Source: Apus apus
Taxonomy: Eukaryota > Chordata > Aves > Apodiformes > Apodidae
Assembly (NCBI RefSeq): GCF_020740795.1
Contig: NC_067286.1
Span: 37,524,503 to 37,588,502 of the forward strand
Direction: 5' to 3'
Length of the DNA: 64,000 nucleotides
Under the pieces are notes generated by a model that saw nothing but the letters and a program-made list of their open reading frames with translations, did no database searches and had not been told where the DNA came from. Positions 1-15,000 of this stretch are shown piece by piece (the first letter of the stretch is position 1; the number at the start of each line of letters is the position of its first letter). The position numbers and the translations under genes are program-made.

Positions 1-3000
1 AGCTTGTTTCATTGGAGACACTGAGCATCTCTTTTAACTCTGGTGAATAAGAGCACTCAAATCCTTGCATTAACTGAAGGTGTAAAATGAACTGTTCAAT
101 GAATTAAAGACTAGAACTCAAGACTGTTATTGATAGGTGAGGATCTAACTGCTAGATTATAGGTGTATTCTCAAACACTTGGTTGCCATGTGGTTGAAGA
201 ATGTTTTTCATTACAAATTGGGTGAATTGGTACATAGTAAGTCCCATCAACTTTAATGGGAATTGGATGTCAGCATAGAGCTTAAGAATGCAAATTAAAA
301 AAGCTTTTACATATAATCTTTATTTTGTTTTTCAGTCTGTTTTCACGTGTTATGAATACAGGATCACAGTTTGTAATGGAAGGAGTGAAGAACTTGGTAT
401 TGAAGCAACAAGTAAGTTTAAAACCAGTTAAAAAAAGTCATACCACTTGAGCATTGTGAACACTTAGAAAAGCAACTTTCAGTACCTCTGTTATATTAAT
501 AAAAGTAGTTGTACAGTAAAAAAACAAACATCACATTCTGCTGGTGGATAGATCTGTCGCTTTATAGCTTCCAGTTTTCAGACCTGTAACAAATAATGTT
601 TCAATTGACTTTGAATATCTCCGTTTCTAAGGAATTAGATGCCAGTATGTGCTACTAAGACTGATTTCAGCATTATACTGTGGAATACTCAAAATAGACT
701 AGACCTTCATAAACAAAAGGAAGCCCTCGGTCTTTACTTAGAACAGCATGTATTAAATGCATCTAATCCAGAGTGACTGTCCAGTTGCAAGTCAAGCATT
801 TCTATTTCCCATATAAGTAAATGTACAGCAACCATAATCTTGAAATGTGCTTGAAAGTCAAAGTGTGTTTGTAATGACATGGCTACCTTCAAATATGCAC
901 ATAACTTTAGATGATATTTCTGAGCATAACTTGCAGCAAACTTCAATGTACACTCCCCAAAAGAAAACAACAAAAAAATACACTGGTTTTATAACTCATA
1001 GCTGAAATTTTGAATTGTGATTCCCAGAATCCTGTTTCCTCGTAAAGGACGCATTATTTTCTCCAATATGCACTCTTGTCAGATGGCAATAAATAAATAT
1101 TTACAGTTTAAAATCTTGATTCTGTAATATTTTGATGTCAAGATTTCTTAGAAAAAGATCATTCAACATAATTCTTACTGGAAGAACCAGAATTTAATTT
1201 AGAAACACAGTGTATCAGAACTAAGTAGGAGGAAATCTCACTCTAGTGTGTGCATGTTTTTAATGCAGAACCCACAATGCCTGTATTTTCAGGATTTATT
1301 TTTTCTGGCTCTTAATTCCTTCTCCAGGTGTTTTAGGGTAACAAAAAAAAAATGCTGTTCTTCCTCATATTTTTAAACTTGATGTAGGTCTGTGGTATTT
1401 CTATTAAAGTTAACTTTCTTTTTTTCTCATTTAGTCATTTGGGTATTTACATGGGGGTTTTTTACTGTTTTTTCAGTGTTATTTGTAGATCATCCTTTGG
1501 AATGTCCTTTTTTGATACACTGTGTCAACAAGATGCATTTCCATTTCCGTTGCTATGTAAACTGTCCCTGAGTTTATTATAATTGAAGCGTTTGACTGTG
1601 TAATACTTTGCATCTTTTGTCCAAAATAACATTTCCCATCTTAAATAAGGAAAAATCATCTTGAATCTCCTCAGTTTATTACTTTCCAGTTTGTTGTCAG
1701 GATTGCTTTTTTCTTTGATAATAACATTAGTACTTTTTTAGAATCACACCTTTTATTACCGTCATCAGCTTTAAATTCTTTCCTTAAACTGCAAAGTATT
1801 TTAAAAATAAGAATTAATACATCATCACGTGTCTGCATATATGAGTAGTACCTAAATATTTTCACACTTCCTTTGCACATCTCATAGCTAGGTGCTCCTT
1901 ATGATTGCATTTTCTGTTTGAGCATAAAAATGCTCAAAATTTACAAAATATAAGAGAAAAACTGTTTAAAGTAGTATTTCAAATGGTCTTTATTCCATAA
2001 ATAAGTGTGCCTGTGAATAATTCTTAGTAAGCATTTCAGCATTCCAATAATTTCACATTATATTTTACAGAATCTACCAGTCACACGTATACTGGATAAC
2101 CTTATGGAGATGAAGTCAAACCCTGTGAGTATAACTGCCTTCACATGGAAAGAGATGGAATGAATTAAATCTTGAGGATGTGATATGTAATAAGCCATGG
2201 TATGCTGTGGCAATTTTTTTCATGATAATGCTATTAAATCTAATCATGCTGTATCTCAAGAATAGAACTATTTTAATAACTATTTCAAAATTTTTATTTT
2301 GCATAAAAATAGTTTCTAAACAATTACAATTTCTTGTGTCTTGTTCGGACAAATGTTTTTGAGGTTTTTTTTCTGTTCTGACCTTCTGTTAGTCTTGTGC
2401 TATGCCAAGTTTCTTTTGCTCCTAAATTTCTAAAAGTCGAACTGCTGACTGAAATTTTCATTGCATTAAGGTAATTTTTTTTAGGAGTGTAATTTCAGAA
2501 GTAAAGTGGTTACAGAGAGGTATGTTAAAGAAAACTGTTTCCCATGTCTTTAAAGCTTTGCTTATTTACAGGAAAACAGTTAGGTACTCGTACAGCCTTT
2601 TCAGTTTGCAGGCAGAGTTTGTTTTGTGTCAGAAAAGTCCTCTTTTCCCCTTGTTTCTCTTAAAATGTACTCAGACTTATGTAAGTTGCAAACTTTTGGA
2701 TCACTGAAGTGTTAGCTAGATAGTCAAGACATTTGCTAGAATTTACAGCTAAAAAAAGCATTGTCTTCTAGATGTAGCGTATAGTCAAAGCAATCTTTCT
2801 TGCTATTTGTTTCATTCCTGTAGTACTCTCATATACAACCATCCTGTGCTGCACAAAAGTGTTCTGAAAAAATCACCTGTTCAGTGATTTGAAAGGTTTC
2901 ATATGTTTGCCACATCCTGTAAGTCTTCCTGTTTTAATGACATCAGCCTCAGACAGATACAATTGTGCTATCTCTCACTCTTCTGTAGATTTAACACATT

Positions 3001-6000
3001 CTTCTTAGTCCACTTTCACCTTCAGGTATTAAACTATATGTAAAGGAAAATAAAGGTAAAATATTAAAAATATCAACATGCAAGTTACCCTGTCTTTTCT
3101 TAAACTATACTTCATAGATAATATATGTCATGATTGTTAGCAGAAAATTTGCTTTCTCTTAATGAACAAAGAAATTAATACTGTTTTCAGTGGCAGTGGA
3201 TTGTCCCCTATTTGCAAGACTTAAAATTAGACCTGTACATCTTTTCCATCTAGTCAACCAGTAGGGGTCACTCAGAGCACTTAATACAGAAAACTGAAAT
3301 TAAAAGCTACAGATAACTTACAAGTAGATGAAAAATTAAACAATTTGTTTTAAACAAACACTGGTTTCCTTAGGCTAGAAGAAATTGATTTGGAAAAATT
3401 TGCAAGTCCTGTAGGGTATTTTTGCTGACTTGATATTGTCACAATTTACATAGCAGAAAACAGCTACAATCACTTTCATAATTCAGTGAAAACATTGATC
3501 TTCTCACTTAAAAAAGAAGAGATCGAACCAGTCTGTCAGACAGTAGTTTCATGTTTCACTGCCATGTCAGAGTGTGGTATTCATGCCCAAAACTGGGAGT
3601 CCTGCTTTTCAAGTCATAGGACACCAGACAAGCCCTAAAAGATAATTCCCTTAACCTGCAGGGAAATTGACAACAACTTTTTGAGTAAGTTTCAGCTAAC
3701 AGCAGCAAGCCAGAGTCATTGTGGAATGTGTTTAGACTTCCTGTACCGTCAGAAGTGAAATTGTATCTGGAAAAGGACAATGTGTAGAAAAACACCACTG
3801 TGGCCTCTGTTCACCTTGTGATGTTTGAGGTCTTCTTGTATTCCTCACAATAGAAAACTGTTGCACTACAGGGAAAATACAAAGGGAGGGGTGAAAAAGC
3901 CGAATATTCTGTGGATTTTATAGTTCATTGAATCTTACTCACCACAGTGATGAGTGTGTGAAATATACATACAGATAAAAGTTGTAACACAAAATTAGAA
4001 CAGATTATTCAGAAGTCAAACAATTATTGCAATGAATGCAAACACTTTAAATTATTTTCTAAATATAAAGTGCAACAATAAAATAAATATATGAAATATA
4101 AAACTTGCACCAACAACATTCAGAAATATTATTGCTAGTTGAAACCTCTTCAGAATGATTCACCATGCAAAACTCTGTGGGGTTGTCTGTAAATCACTTT
4201 GTGTATTACTTGTCCCTGCTGCTACTTTTGTCTCACAGGGACAGCTATGAGAAAGGACAAATGAGTCTACACCTGTGCATTCCAAGTTTTTCAGAAGCAG
4301 GAACAGATAGAACAGTTCTTATAAGGCAATAATACTAATCCTTTTAAATTGTCTGGATTGTTTGATTATAGTTACACTTTTTCTTGAAGTATTTTTTTAA
4401 AAACATTGATGACCTTAAAGTAGTTACTTGGAGTTTTTTTAATAGTAACACTTATTGGTCAAAGCATCTTTTAAGCAGTTGATTTTGGGATTATGTTTTC
4501 TTAAAGTCGTGTTCATTTCATAAATCTAGTAACATAGTTGCTTTGTTTTGATGTCACTAAATAGAGATTGATTAAAATCTTAAATCTTCCTAACAACAAA
4601 AAAAATCATATTGTCAAGTATATATATAAATATGCAAATTTTAACCCATAGAAATGAAACTGATCACTACTTAACTATAGAATTATAGAAAATATTTTAA
4701 GTATCTTCCACAAAATAGTTTCATTCTTGAGTAAGTAAACCTTTAGTATTTTAATGAAAAAGTTGCTAAGTCTGTCCATACACTAGGTACATTTGTATTG
4801 ACTTAAGAGGTAGACAAATCTTATTTGTGATTTATATGAATGGAACTGTATTTTGGTTAATAACTTCTCTTTCACTGAGTATGGGATCTTTCAGGCTTAG
4901 AATATACTGTATGATTACCTTTCATGCATTACAAGAAAATATTCTAAAAATGAGGGATTTCCTTAATCCAAACTTACTCCATTTTAATCTGAAATCTTGG
5001 AAATAAGTTTATAATTTCAAAAGTATTCGTGTTATTCCTGAATTGCTTAGGGAATTCACAAATTCAATTTTGTGTAAGCAAAGCGCTATACAGTTGTTTT
5101 TATTGGCAGACTGGCTCTCTTTTAAAGCAAATAAAGTCTAGTAGAGTTTCTTTCTCTTCACCCTCGGAACAAAAAAAAACCAACAAACTAACTTATCAGA
5201 TTTCTATTACTTTACCACTTCTTCTGTGTCTACTTACACAAGCCCACAGCAAAAAAACCCACAGCTTTAATACATTCAGGATGAGATGTTTGTACTATAG
5301 TTTTTGTAAACTCTGATTTCAATTCTGGCATTAATCTGAAGTTCATTCCAACAAGCAGGGAAGGTGCAACTCTTATCTGAGTTAAAGGTTTCTCAAATAC
5401 CTCTCAGATTCAGTCCAGCAATATCTATCCATTTCCAGCTCTCTTTACTTCAAAAATCTTGATACCACCTTCACATACAAGGCTGCCAAAATCATTAATG
5501 CTGGCAGATTTTACAAATGTCATTGAAATTCCTGGTGGAGAATATAAAAGCATTTTATAGAGGTTCAGTGTGAAAATAGATCTAAATTAAATGTTTTAAA
5601 AAGCCAAATTTCAGGATAAAGGGCTTATTTTATGTAATTACATAAAAGTCCTTAATATCAAGTAGAGTCTTCCATGTGTGTAACCACCACATGTATATTA
5701 AATATGCTGTAGTGTGAGAGATATTTATGCTTTGCAATCTCCGATAAGTTTCCCAGATAATCTGTCTACTACTCAAGAAGAATTATTTCTGCTCTACAGA
5801 CTCGTCAAAACACAGAGATTTTGCATGTAGGCACCCAGATGAAATCAACTGTAGTCTTGTATGCAGTTTATCCATAAACTAAACTTCACAGTACTTTGCT
5901 GAAAATGTAATATAGAAAGAGAAGAAAGCCAAGTAATTGTCAAAAGGAGGTACTAAGGAGTTTTATTTTTCATCCTTAATAATTGGCAAAAATCCTGCTT

Positions 6001-9000
6001 GTTGCCAGTAAAAACATTGGAAGTGCTTCATTGTTTTGTGTGAAGAAGAACGTTTTTATACTTTAGACAGACTTTTCAAATTCTTCTGGAACTCATTTCT
6101 TCTTCAAGAGCTTAAATTTGGTTTAATAGTAGTCATAAATCATGAAATGAAAAGGGTAAGTTACATAACAGTAGCAAATTTTGATCTGTCTTGTATTTGG
6201 CATTCATTGCCATATAAGTGTTTTGGTTTTGTTTTATAATATTAAATCAATAGCAGATCCCTGTAATCTGGAAAATTTTAGCACTCATAGCTAACCATGT
6301 GATGTTTCTCTTAAGCTGGTAGCACTGTAGTTTTTCTTTCTGCATACTGCCTTTCTGTTGGGATTTATTATGCAACCAATGCGTTTTTTTTAAATAGTGT
6401 AATAGTCAATTCTAGGTGAACCAGAAACAGAAAGCTCCATAGCACCCTTCATAGCTTGTTGTTTATTCTGTAGTGGTTCAGTTATGTACAAATACTATAA
6501 ATATTAGTGGACACCACAATTGATTTTTTAATGGGAAATTACATTGGTTTGGATGATGTCTAATGTAATAGATACAAGCAGATACTCATAAACCAAAATT
6601 CCAGTCTTTTGAGTTAAAAACATGCTTTTTAATAGGAGACAGATGACTACCGGTATTTTGACCCCAAGATGTTACGAGGCAGTGACAGGTGAGTTTGTGA
6701 GTTTTGCTTCCTTCCTTGTATTCTGTGAAAAGGCTAACTAAAGAAGTCAAGTTTTATTTTACTTGCTCACTACAAATAATTAATTTTAATCATTAATTCT
6801 AAGTCAAGACAGTTGGTGTTGAAGGAATCCACAATGGGAAATTGGATCAACCAAGTACATTTTTGTAACACTACAAAAAGAACAATACATCTTTCTTCCA
6901 GTGACTGAACTTGTTGCCAACACATACATCAGATCAGTCACAGAATGTGCACTGGTGTTTAGCAATAATAAATGTTAGATTTCTTTATAGTTAATGCTGC
7001 TTGTTTTCTTTGAAATTGTGTTGTGGTTTTAACTGTTAAATTAAGAAGTCATCTGATAGTGTACCAAAATTTCTTTATCACTTTGTGATGAATTTAAATT
7101 TGAAGACAAACCTTCTTCAGTAATACATTAATAAATTTGGAAAAAAAAAAAATCAGTAAAAATTCACTGCATTTGCTCTCGATAGGCAGGTGCAAATTTT
7201 AGAATTGTGCATACGCAGGAGAGAGTTGGATGTAGTTTATTTTGCCAACAAAGAGAGGAAGAGGAATTATACTGGAAGTTTATAAATTTATATGTTTGGC
7301 TTTCTATCTTTGACCAGTAACTGTGGCTGATAGTCTCACCTCTAATATCCTAGAAACAGGGAAGCGACTTAACATACTTCTAAAAAGAATGTTCATCTGA
7401 GATGTGGGGAAAAAATCGGTTCATTTAATTGTAGGGGTTAAATACAGGACAAATATGGATAAAGTAGGTCCAGACTTAGTTTTGGTTATTTGCAGTAAAA
7501 TCTGTCCCCATTTCCTCTGTTCTTAAAGCACTGAAAGTTTATTTCTGACAGCTTAAGTAGTAATAGGAAACAAGTTTCAGATAATAGATACATATTATTG
7601 GAAAGTATTATTACAGACTGTATAATTTCATAGATAAGCAGATTTTGCAAACATCAAAGAAAAAAATTGCATTCTTTTATGTTTCATTTTAATTGCAACC
7701 TGCATTGTTTTGTTTTGCTTTTATAGCATTTTTTGAGGATTTGGTACAAAACTGCAAATACTTATTTTAACAAAGCCAATGGGGTTTTCTCATGTAACAT
7801 TTTTACTCACTCTTATGTATTTCCTATGTTGCTTTAAACAATGTAAAGATAGGCATTTACAGAAGATAATAAATACTCTGTGTAGTTATAATGATCATCA
7901 TAGGGAAAAACTTAATTTCTGGTTTGGGGTTTGTTTGGATATTTTACATCAAAACTCTAGTATAACTACATGGGGGTTTGTCTCATTCTCCCTTCAAATA
8001 TCTTTGTAGATGATAAAATAATAGGTAATCTGGCATGACAAAATATTACTAGTTTGAAATAACAAAATAAAATAGTAAACAGTATTATTTTGAACAGTGA
8101 CTAATTTTTATCTCTAACCTGCTCCTGTTTTCAGAAATACTGACATTTCTACCTATTTTTTAAATAAAGTAGGAACTGCATTACTGTAATTCAGTCTTAG
8201 CAAAACAGTATCTTTATATCCTGTATAAAGCCTGTGTCAAGTATAAACAAGCCTTTGCCTCTGAAAGGATGACACAATGTACGTGGATTTGTCATACCCA
8301 AAGGGTGAAAGAATTGGGCTAACGGTTCTATTTATGGGGAGTCTGTAGCACCCATGACAGGTCAAAACAACAACTTAGAGATAGCCATTCCTTCTTAAAA
8401 GCTGTTTTTCTGATACACTGCAATCTGTGTTGAGTCAATTTTTCTTGGTCACTCAGAGAAAACTTGTTGAAATAAGGAAAAAAATAAGTTGAAGGGAAAA
8501 ATGCAGCACTTTAAATTATGTATTTGACTATCTGGAGCTGCAGGCCAGTACAGGTCAGGAAGGTAGTAATGGTGTGTGAGCAAAGGGCAGGAGAGCAGTC
8601 TGACCCTTCAGAGGTTTCTCTTTGCGTTTGCCCTTTTATTCCCCTCTCCCTACTATCTCCCTATGGCAAGGGCTGTGTATGCAAATGGAGATGAAGAGTC
8701 TGTACCACCCAAACTGTAACTTAGCTCTTCTTCCTTAAATAATTTTAATCTTAGTGTTTCTATAACACCTGACAGTGGGACACATATCTGCTGCCCTGTA
8801 GTAGTTTTTGAGATTGTAAAGCATCAGTATGTATGCAGGCACTGCAGTCTGACTGCCTTACCTAGTTAACATTCCTTATGGCAGCATTTTAAGTGCCATG
8901 AACTGTGCTAATGTTCATGAATTTTTTTACTCATTCCATTTGCTCCTAGCTAGCAGCTCTGTTGTTAGAGCTTTTAAGCTTTAAAAGAAGAGTTGTCATA

Positions 9001-12000
9001 AAGCTTATGATTCACACAGCAACTTTAAAACTGATGAAGTAAAACTCCTATTTATTCACATATACATTTCCTGTAGAATGAGTGATTTTTCCACAACAAA
9101 TCAAATTTAAATAAAATACTTCCAGAAAGGCAATTCTTGTTCTATTTTATATCTCTACTGTTATATAGTATTCCATAAATATGATGTGTGTATTATACAC
9201 TTATTTTACATATTTATATTAATGCCTAATCAAATTTAAGTTGTAGTTTGTTTGTTTCTTTTTATAGCTCAGTTCCAAGAAACAAAAATCCATTCCAGGA
9301 GGTAAGTCGTATAGAAATTATTTTGCAGAGTTCATGCGTTAAAAAAACCCAACAAATCCTGAAGCACCAATCACTTTTGATGATCATAATTAAGAAAACA
9401 AAAGGTCTTGTTTGCATAAAACACTTAGGCTAAATACATCCAGTATTAATTGTAACTAGCTGATACTCTGAAGAAGTCTTTTCATCTTCAAAGGACCATG
9501 TAAACATTAATACTGGAGAAAAAAAATCTAGAAAATTCTTCTAGAGGTAATTACAGGGATTTTTTAGTGTCATAGTTGAATACTCAGCAATTTTAAACCC
9601 CCATTTTTATACCAGACCTTTAGAATTTTCTAGATCTAATACATTGTCCAGCCTTAAACAGCAGTGTTGACCACTGATTTAAGTGACAGCATTTTAAACA
9701 GTCTCTGCAATTAAAGGAAGAAAGGAAAACAGTGAATGTTTTCCTTTTATATAAATGCTAGTAACTTTCAGTGTTTTTCAATGCAAGTATTACTTATCTG
9801 ATCTTGCTACCAAGTTTCATAGGCAAAATCTTTGCCTTGGCACTATAACAAGTTCTATATACAATTTGTATGGTATAGTCAAAGAATTTTGGATAGTGAA
9901 TGTTAACAAACTTAGACTGCAGTATGATTAGGATGATTTTTGCTGTAGGTTTAATGATTTGTTACATAATTTTACCACTGAAACATTAAAAATTTGAATG
10001 CATACTCTGATTGTGTGTGTTGCTTTTAAGGCAATTGTGTTCGTCGTTGGAGGAGGCAACTACATTGAATATCAAAATCTTATTGACTACATAAAGGTAC
10101 GTGCACTTCTGTCAGTTATAAACCAATTTTAGCAGGTTTTCCACAACACTTAGTATTTAGAAGATTAAGTCTATGAAATGAGCTTTAACATCCTGATTAT
10201 ATACAGAGTCTGGGGAAAAATTATGGAAGAAATCAGTAGAAAATTTGGATTATTAATTCAGACCAACGAAGAGTTACTGTTTCTGGTATTTTTGCTCATG
10301 CTGCACTTTTGAATTGAGTAAATAAACTGCATTCTACTTTACTTTATCTTAATATACTCTGACACAGCTGAAAACTGTCAGCCAGCATAGCTAACTGCAT
10401 TAGTCTCTCTTCTGATACATCAAATGCTGTCAATGTGGCCACTTACACCGTTTTATAATCCTGTTACTAGTTGTAATTTGCTGATGTTAAATAAAGCAGC
10501 TGTAGTGTATCATAGCCTTAAAAGGAAGGAACTGCTCAGAATTCTCTAGTTTTCACAAATCTCACAAGAGAGGTACTACAGTGCTTTTTTTGCATGCAAC
10601 TTAGCAGTATGAAGTCAGTTCAGGACCTACAGATAACAGTATCTTATTTTACAGCTGTCTTACCTAGCGTAATATCTGCAGTTTCTGAAGCCAGCATAAT
10701 GCAAATACTGTGCTATCTGTCAAAGGAAACATTAGATTGGAATCAATATTTGAGCATTTATTAATTACCCATATTTAGAGATTTTTGCTAATGAGTTACT
10801 GGAGCTCAGTCTTGATGTGCCACATTATTCGATTCTGCATAGAATTCACAAGAGGTGCCATGTGCACAAAGATGATAATATGTAACCAACTGTGTACTGC
10901 TGGTGCAACAGATTTAATTTCTCTGATTCCAGCTGGCAGAACACACCCCTACCAAAAATCAGAGATGGAGAAAAGTAACTACATCATTACAGTTCTTGGG
11001 GCACATGGGTGGGATTCAAGCGCTTTCCAGGAATAAAAAATAAAAATACAAAAGGAACCTTAATAAAGTTTTGAAGTAGGTAAGAAATTATTGAAGAGCA
11101 GCAGCATACCAGCCTTCCTTCCTCATCTTAACCTTGTTTGTGGTATGATCGTCCTGTCCTGCAGTGGACTGGATTGCGGCTTTTCTCACAGGAGAATAAA
11201 CATGGAGCATTAGTCACTGAAGAAACACTTCTTCCATAAGACAAGCACACGCGAGTTTTATGCCCAGGTAAATCTTGAAGAACTTAAAGTCAGAACACAC
11301 GTGCTGGGTTGTTTTCCCCCTCTAGCAGCCATTTTGGAACAGAGCTGGTCTGGATAGGAGAAAGGAGGGGAAGAGAAATGTAAGTTAAGTAAATTATTTA
11401 GGCTCAGCTTAGCACTTATTGCTAGTCTTGATTTACAGCATTCAGTGGGGCATCTGCCTGTAGCAGAGTGCGTTGTCTAACTTTCGGCTTGGTCCTTAGT
11501 TTACCCAAATCCACTTCAGGTGTCACATCACTTCAAAAGATTCCCAGCAACATGTATTTATGATGTGTGTTTGTTACTTCCTTCTAAAATAGAATTATTT
11601 ATCCCCTAGAGGCTAAAATACTTCTCTGGTATGTAGCTGTATACTGACAGAGCTGAGGTTTGCTGTGTTGCATGTATGTTATGTGTATGTACAGAGCACT
11701 TGTATGATGACAGGTTAAACAGCACTTCATACAGAGTGGCAGGAAGCTGAAACTTCTGAGGAATAAGAGGGCAAGCAGGAGGTCATTTAGTAAGCAGATG
11801 GAGAGGACAGAAGGAACTCAAAACTACAGGAATAGTAATGTTAGGTCTTACAGAGAGTCAGAAGTTGGACACGGTTTCTCTTCTTCTCGAATCCGTGGTC
11901 AAAGGTTTCTTCATCATCATTTGTCACAGCTGAAGGATGCTGTATGTATGTTTCTCCAGTCAGACTGTGTGCTTGGCCGGTGGGAGATGACCTCCCAAGG

Positions 12001-15000
12001 CAGAAGACTCCCTCACCTTTATCCCACTTAGCCATTCGCTCTTGAAAGAATAAGAAAGGTTAATTAAAGCCTTAATTCCACCTCCCAGTCCCTGAAGTCT
12101 TGTACCTCTCCCAGGTGACTCTTACAGGCTTATCCAGAAAAATGTGCTTTTCTGTATGGTGCACTTCCAGCATTTGTTGTTTCAACAGAAGTAGCTTATT
12201 AATTATTCTAATATTCAATCAGTCTTCCTCCAGAATAAAAAAGAGAAAAATCAACAGCTCTGTTCTTCCAAGAAGATTCCACAAAGATTTTATTCACTGT
12301 TATTTTTCTAAGCCCTATCTGTTTTGCCGGTTTGCCTCTGAAAGCACAGAGAAAGTATTTTAAAGCTTTCTAAAACAGGAAGTGGTGTTCATTCCACTTT
12401 GCTATTCTGGGGTTTTTTGTAGGAGAACTAAGTGGAACCCTCAAATTCAATTATTTGCAGTTCTTTGCTGGAATGGACTATCTCACATCGTCAAAAAACA
12501 AATATTTATAATGGCAATAAAACAGATTGTGCCTTAAAATACATATATTGGCCAAGTTCAGTTTAATATGCTGAAAATGTGTCATCAAAATTGCAAGCCA
12601 TAGGGAAGCCTCTAAGAGGAGACTAGTGTACTGCTTTGTACAAAAGAATTTAGCATGTCCTTTCGTTTCCTTTTTTTGGATGGTTAGAAGGATACTGCTT
12701 GATAATCTGTTCCAGTCTACCTGTGCTAGATGTTATCATTTACCACCAAAAAAAAAAAAAATCCAGCATAGATTTTCAGTCCTTAAAAGCAGGGGACATC
12801 GAAGATTACTGAGTTTGATTATTATTTTTTGTAGGTGTTAAGCAGGTTCTGTTTGGCTTCAGTAATTATCTGGAGATACATCTCTCTGTCTGAATCAACT
12901 AAGTAATTAACTTGTAAAATGTTTGTGCTTTTATTTAAAATTCTACTTTTAGGAGAATATGAATGACAGGCTGGGAGTGTACATGAATGTGTTTTAGAGC
13001 TGCCTGAAAGACAGCAATCCCATTTCACTTATTTCTTATCATTTAAGATTTTTTGTTGGTACTAGACAGAAACAAATTCAGTCATACTACTGCAAGTGGA
13101 AGGTGTCAAAATACCAGCTGAGATAAAAGACTGGTTTGGGTATCAAGATTTAGAAAACTATCCTGAAACATGGGAAGGAGCAAGTCTATGATTCTGCTCA
13201 GTGATGAAAATAGTTTTTGCTGCAAACCACTCAAAATTGATTAAGATGCAGACTTGACCCAGGATTATAATTTCCTCAATTAGTGTGCAACTGACAGGTC
13301 AGGACTGGTAGAATCTGCTTGTTACTTTCTGCTTAAATAGCACAATTGGTAATATATGTGAAATTAAATAATTCTGTCAAGGCTTATGTTCCTATTTTGC
13401 TCTTTAATAAGGAAGTTTTACCTAACTAATGTGAGAAGATCCAAGATTTCTCAAGCTTAAACTTCGAGGAGCCTTGGAGATTATGAGCCAAACACTGGAA
13501 ATAAACTAATTTTCACTTCCAAAATGCTAACATAACACTTGAGCAGCCTTTGTACCATCAAGCATCTACTATTAAACAATTCACCATGAACTAAGTTTTT
13601 TATGCATACAACTGAAATCAACATAGTGTTTTGTTTCAGAATCCTTTTACAAAAAATTGCTAGTTTTAACATCATCGTTATATGGAAGTAAAGTACAAAC
13701 ATAAGTTTTCAGGCTCTAACATAACAGAAACAGTAAATATGTTACTATGCTTAGAGCAGTGCCCAGTTATTTTAGGAATAGGGTTTGCTCAAATAAGGTC
13801 CTTACCTGCCCCAAACCATTCACAGAACTTAGCATTCTAGGGAGTTTAAATGTGTAAAATGCACCTTTTTTTCCCACTCTCTTTCTGCCTCTGGTCTCTC
13901 ATTTTCCCCTTAATTACAGATTTTTTTCTCTGTTGTAACAACTGTTCTTTTCGCAGCCAAAAGTGTAGTACTTAAGCATCAAGATTTTTCTCTTTTTTTT
14001 TTTTAATACACGGTTTAAGCCACTTCCGCTACTCTGTTAAAGACTTGATTTTTTTCCTGTCTTTTCTTTTTTAGGGTAAACAAGGCAAACATGTCCTCTA
14101 TGGCTGCAGTGAACTTTTTAACGCCACACAGTTTATAAAACAGGTACCTTTGATAACATTTATCACTGCTGTAATTGTGTTTTGACTTATTTACCTTTAA
14201 ATCTCTCTATGGGTTTAAAAAATATATACATATTGAAAGATTAAGACAAGTTACTGTTATGTCTTTATTGAATTGGGTGTTTGGAGTAATTATTTTTAAT
14301 TCACTTTTGAAGGCCTGTATTGTCAATGTGAGTTCATGGGAAGTGCAGGTGAACAAGTTTGTAATAATTGTCTTAATATAAATCCTAACGAGAAAATTTC
14401 CACCAATAGCATGTCTTTCGAGGCTCTTCTAGTGACTTTTATGAGGTAGAAACTGCTATTCAACTATGATCCTGAAACCTTTGTCTTAAATTTTGCTATT
14501 TATAAATATCAGCCTACTGGGAGCTTGAGGTTGTCCCTACTTTTAATAAAATCAGTATTTTAATGATGTTAAAAATGTTACATTGCCATTACTCTCTCTG
14601 CCTTCCTCCAGTACAGATGCAAAATAATAATTATCCACAGTGGTCAGCATATAAATAGCCCTTCAGGAGCTGACACCAGCTATGGTCTTTCTACTAAGAT
14701 GAGAAAAAATTGTTATTCAGCATTGACATTTTAAAGAACTAAATGTATTCTTGTTGCACTTGAAGGAGACAAACCACACTTAGCAGCTCACAACTCTTCA
14801 GTGAGCCTATCTCTGCTGATGACTTGATTAAAATTTATTCACATCTTAAGATGTGATGCTCAAATCCTCTCCTGTGAGGGTATGCATTAAATACTCTATT
14901 ACCAGCACATTTTTGCTTGTAAGAAGCAAACAAAGCTTATAGGACAGAAATACTTGTTGTATGAACTGAATATTAGTTTCACTGAGTGAATAAGATTAGC

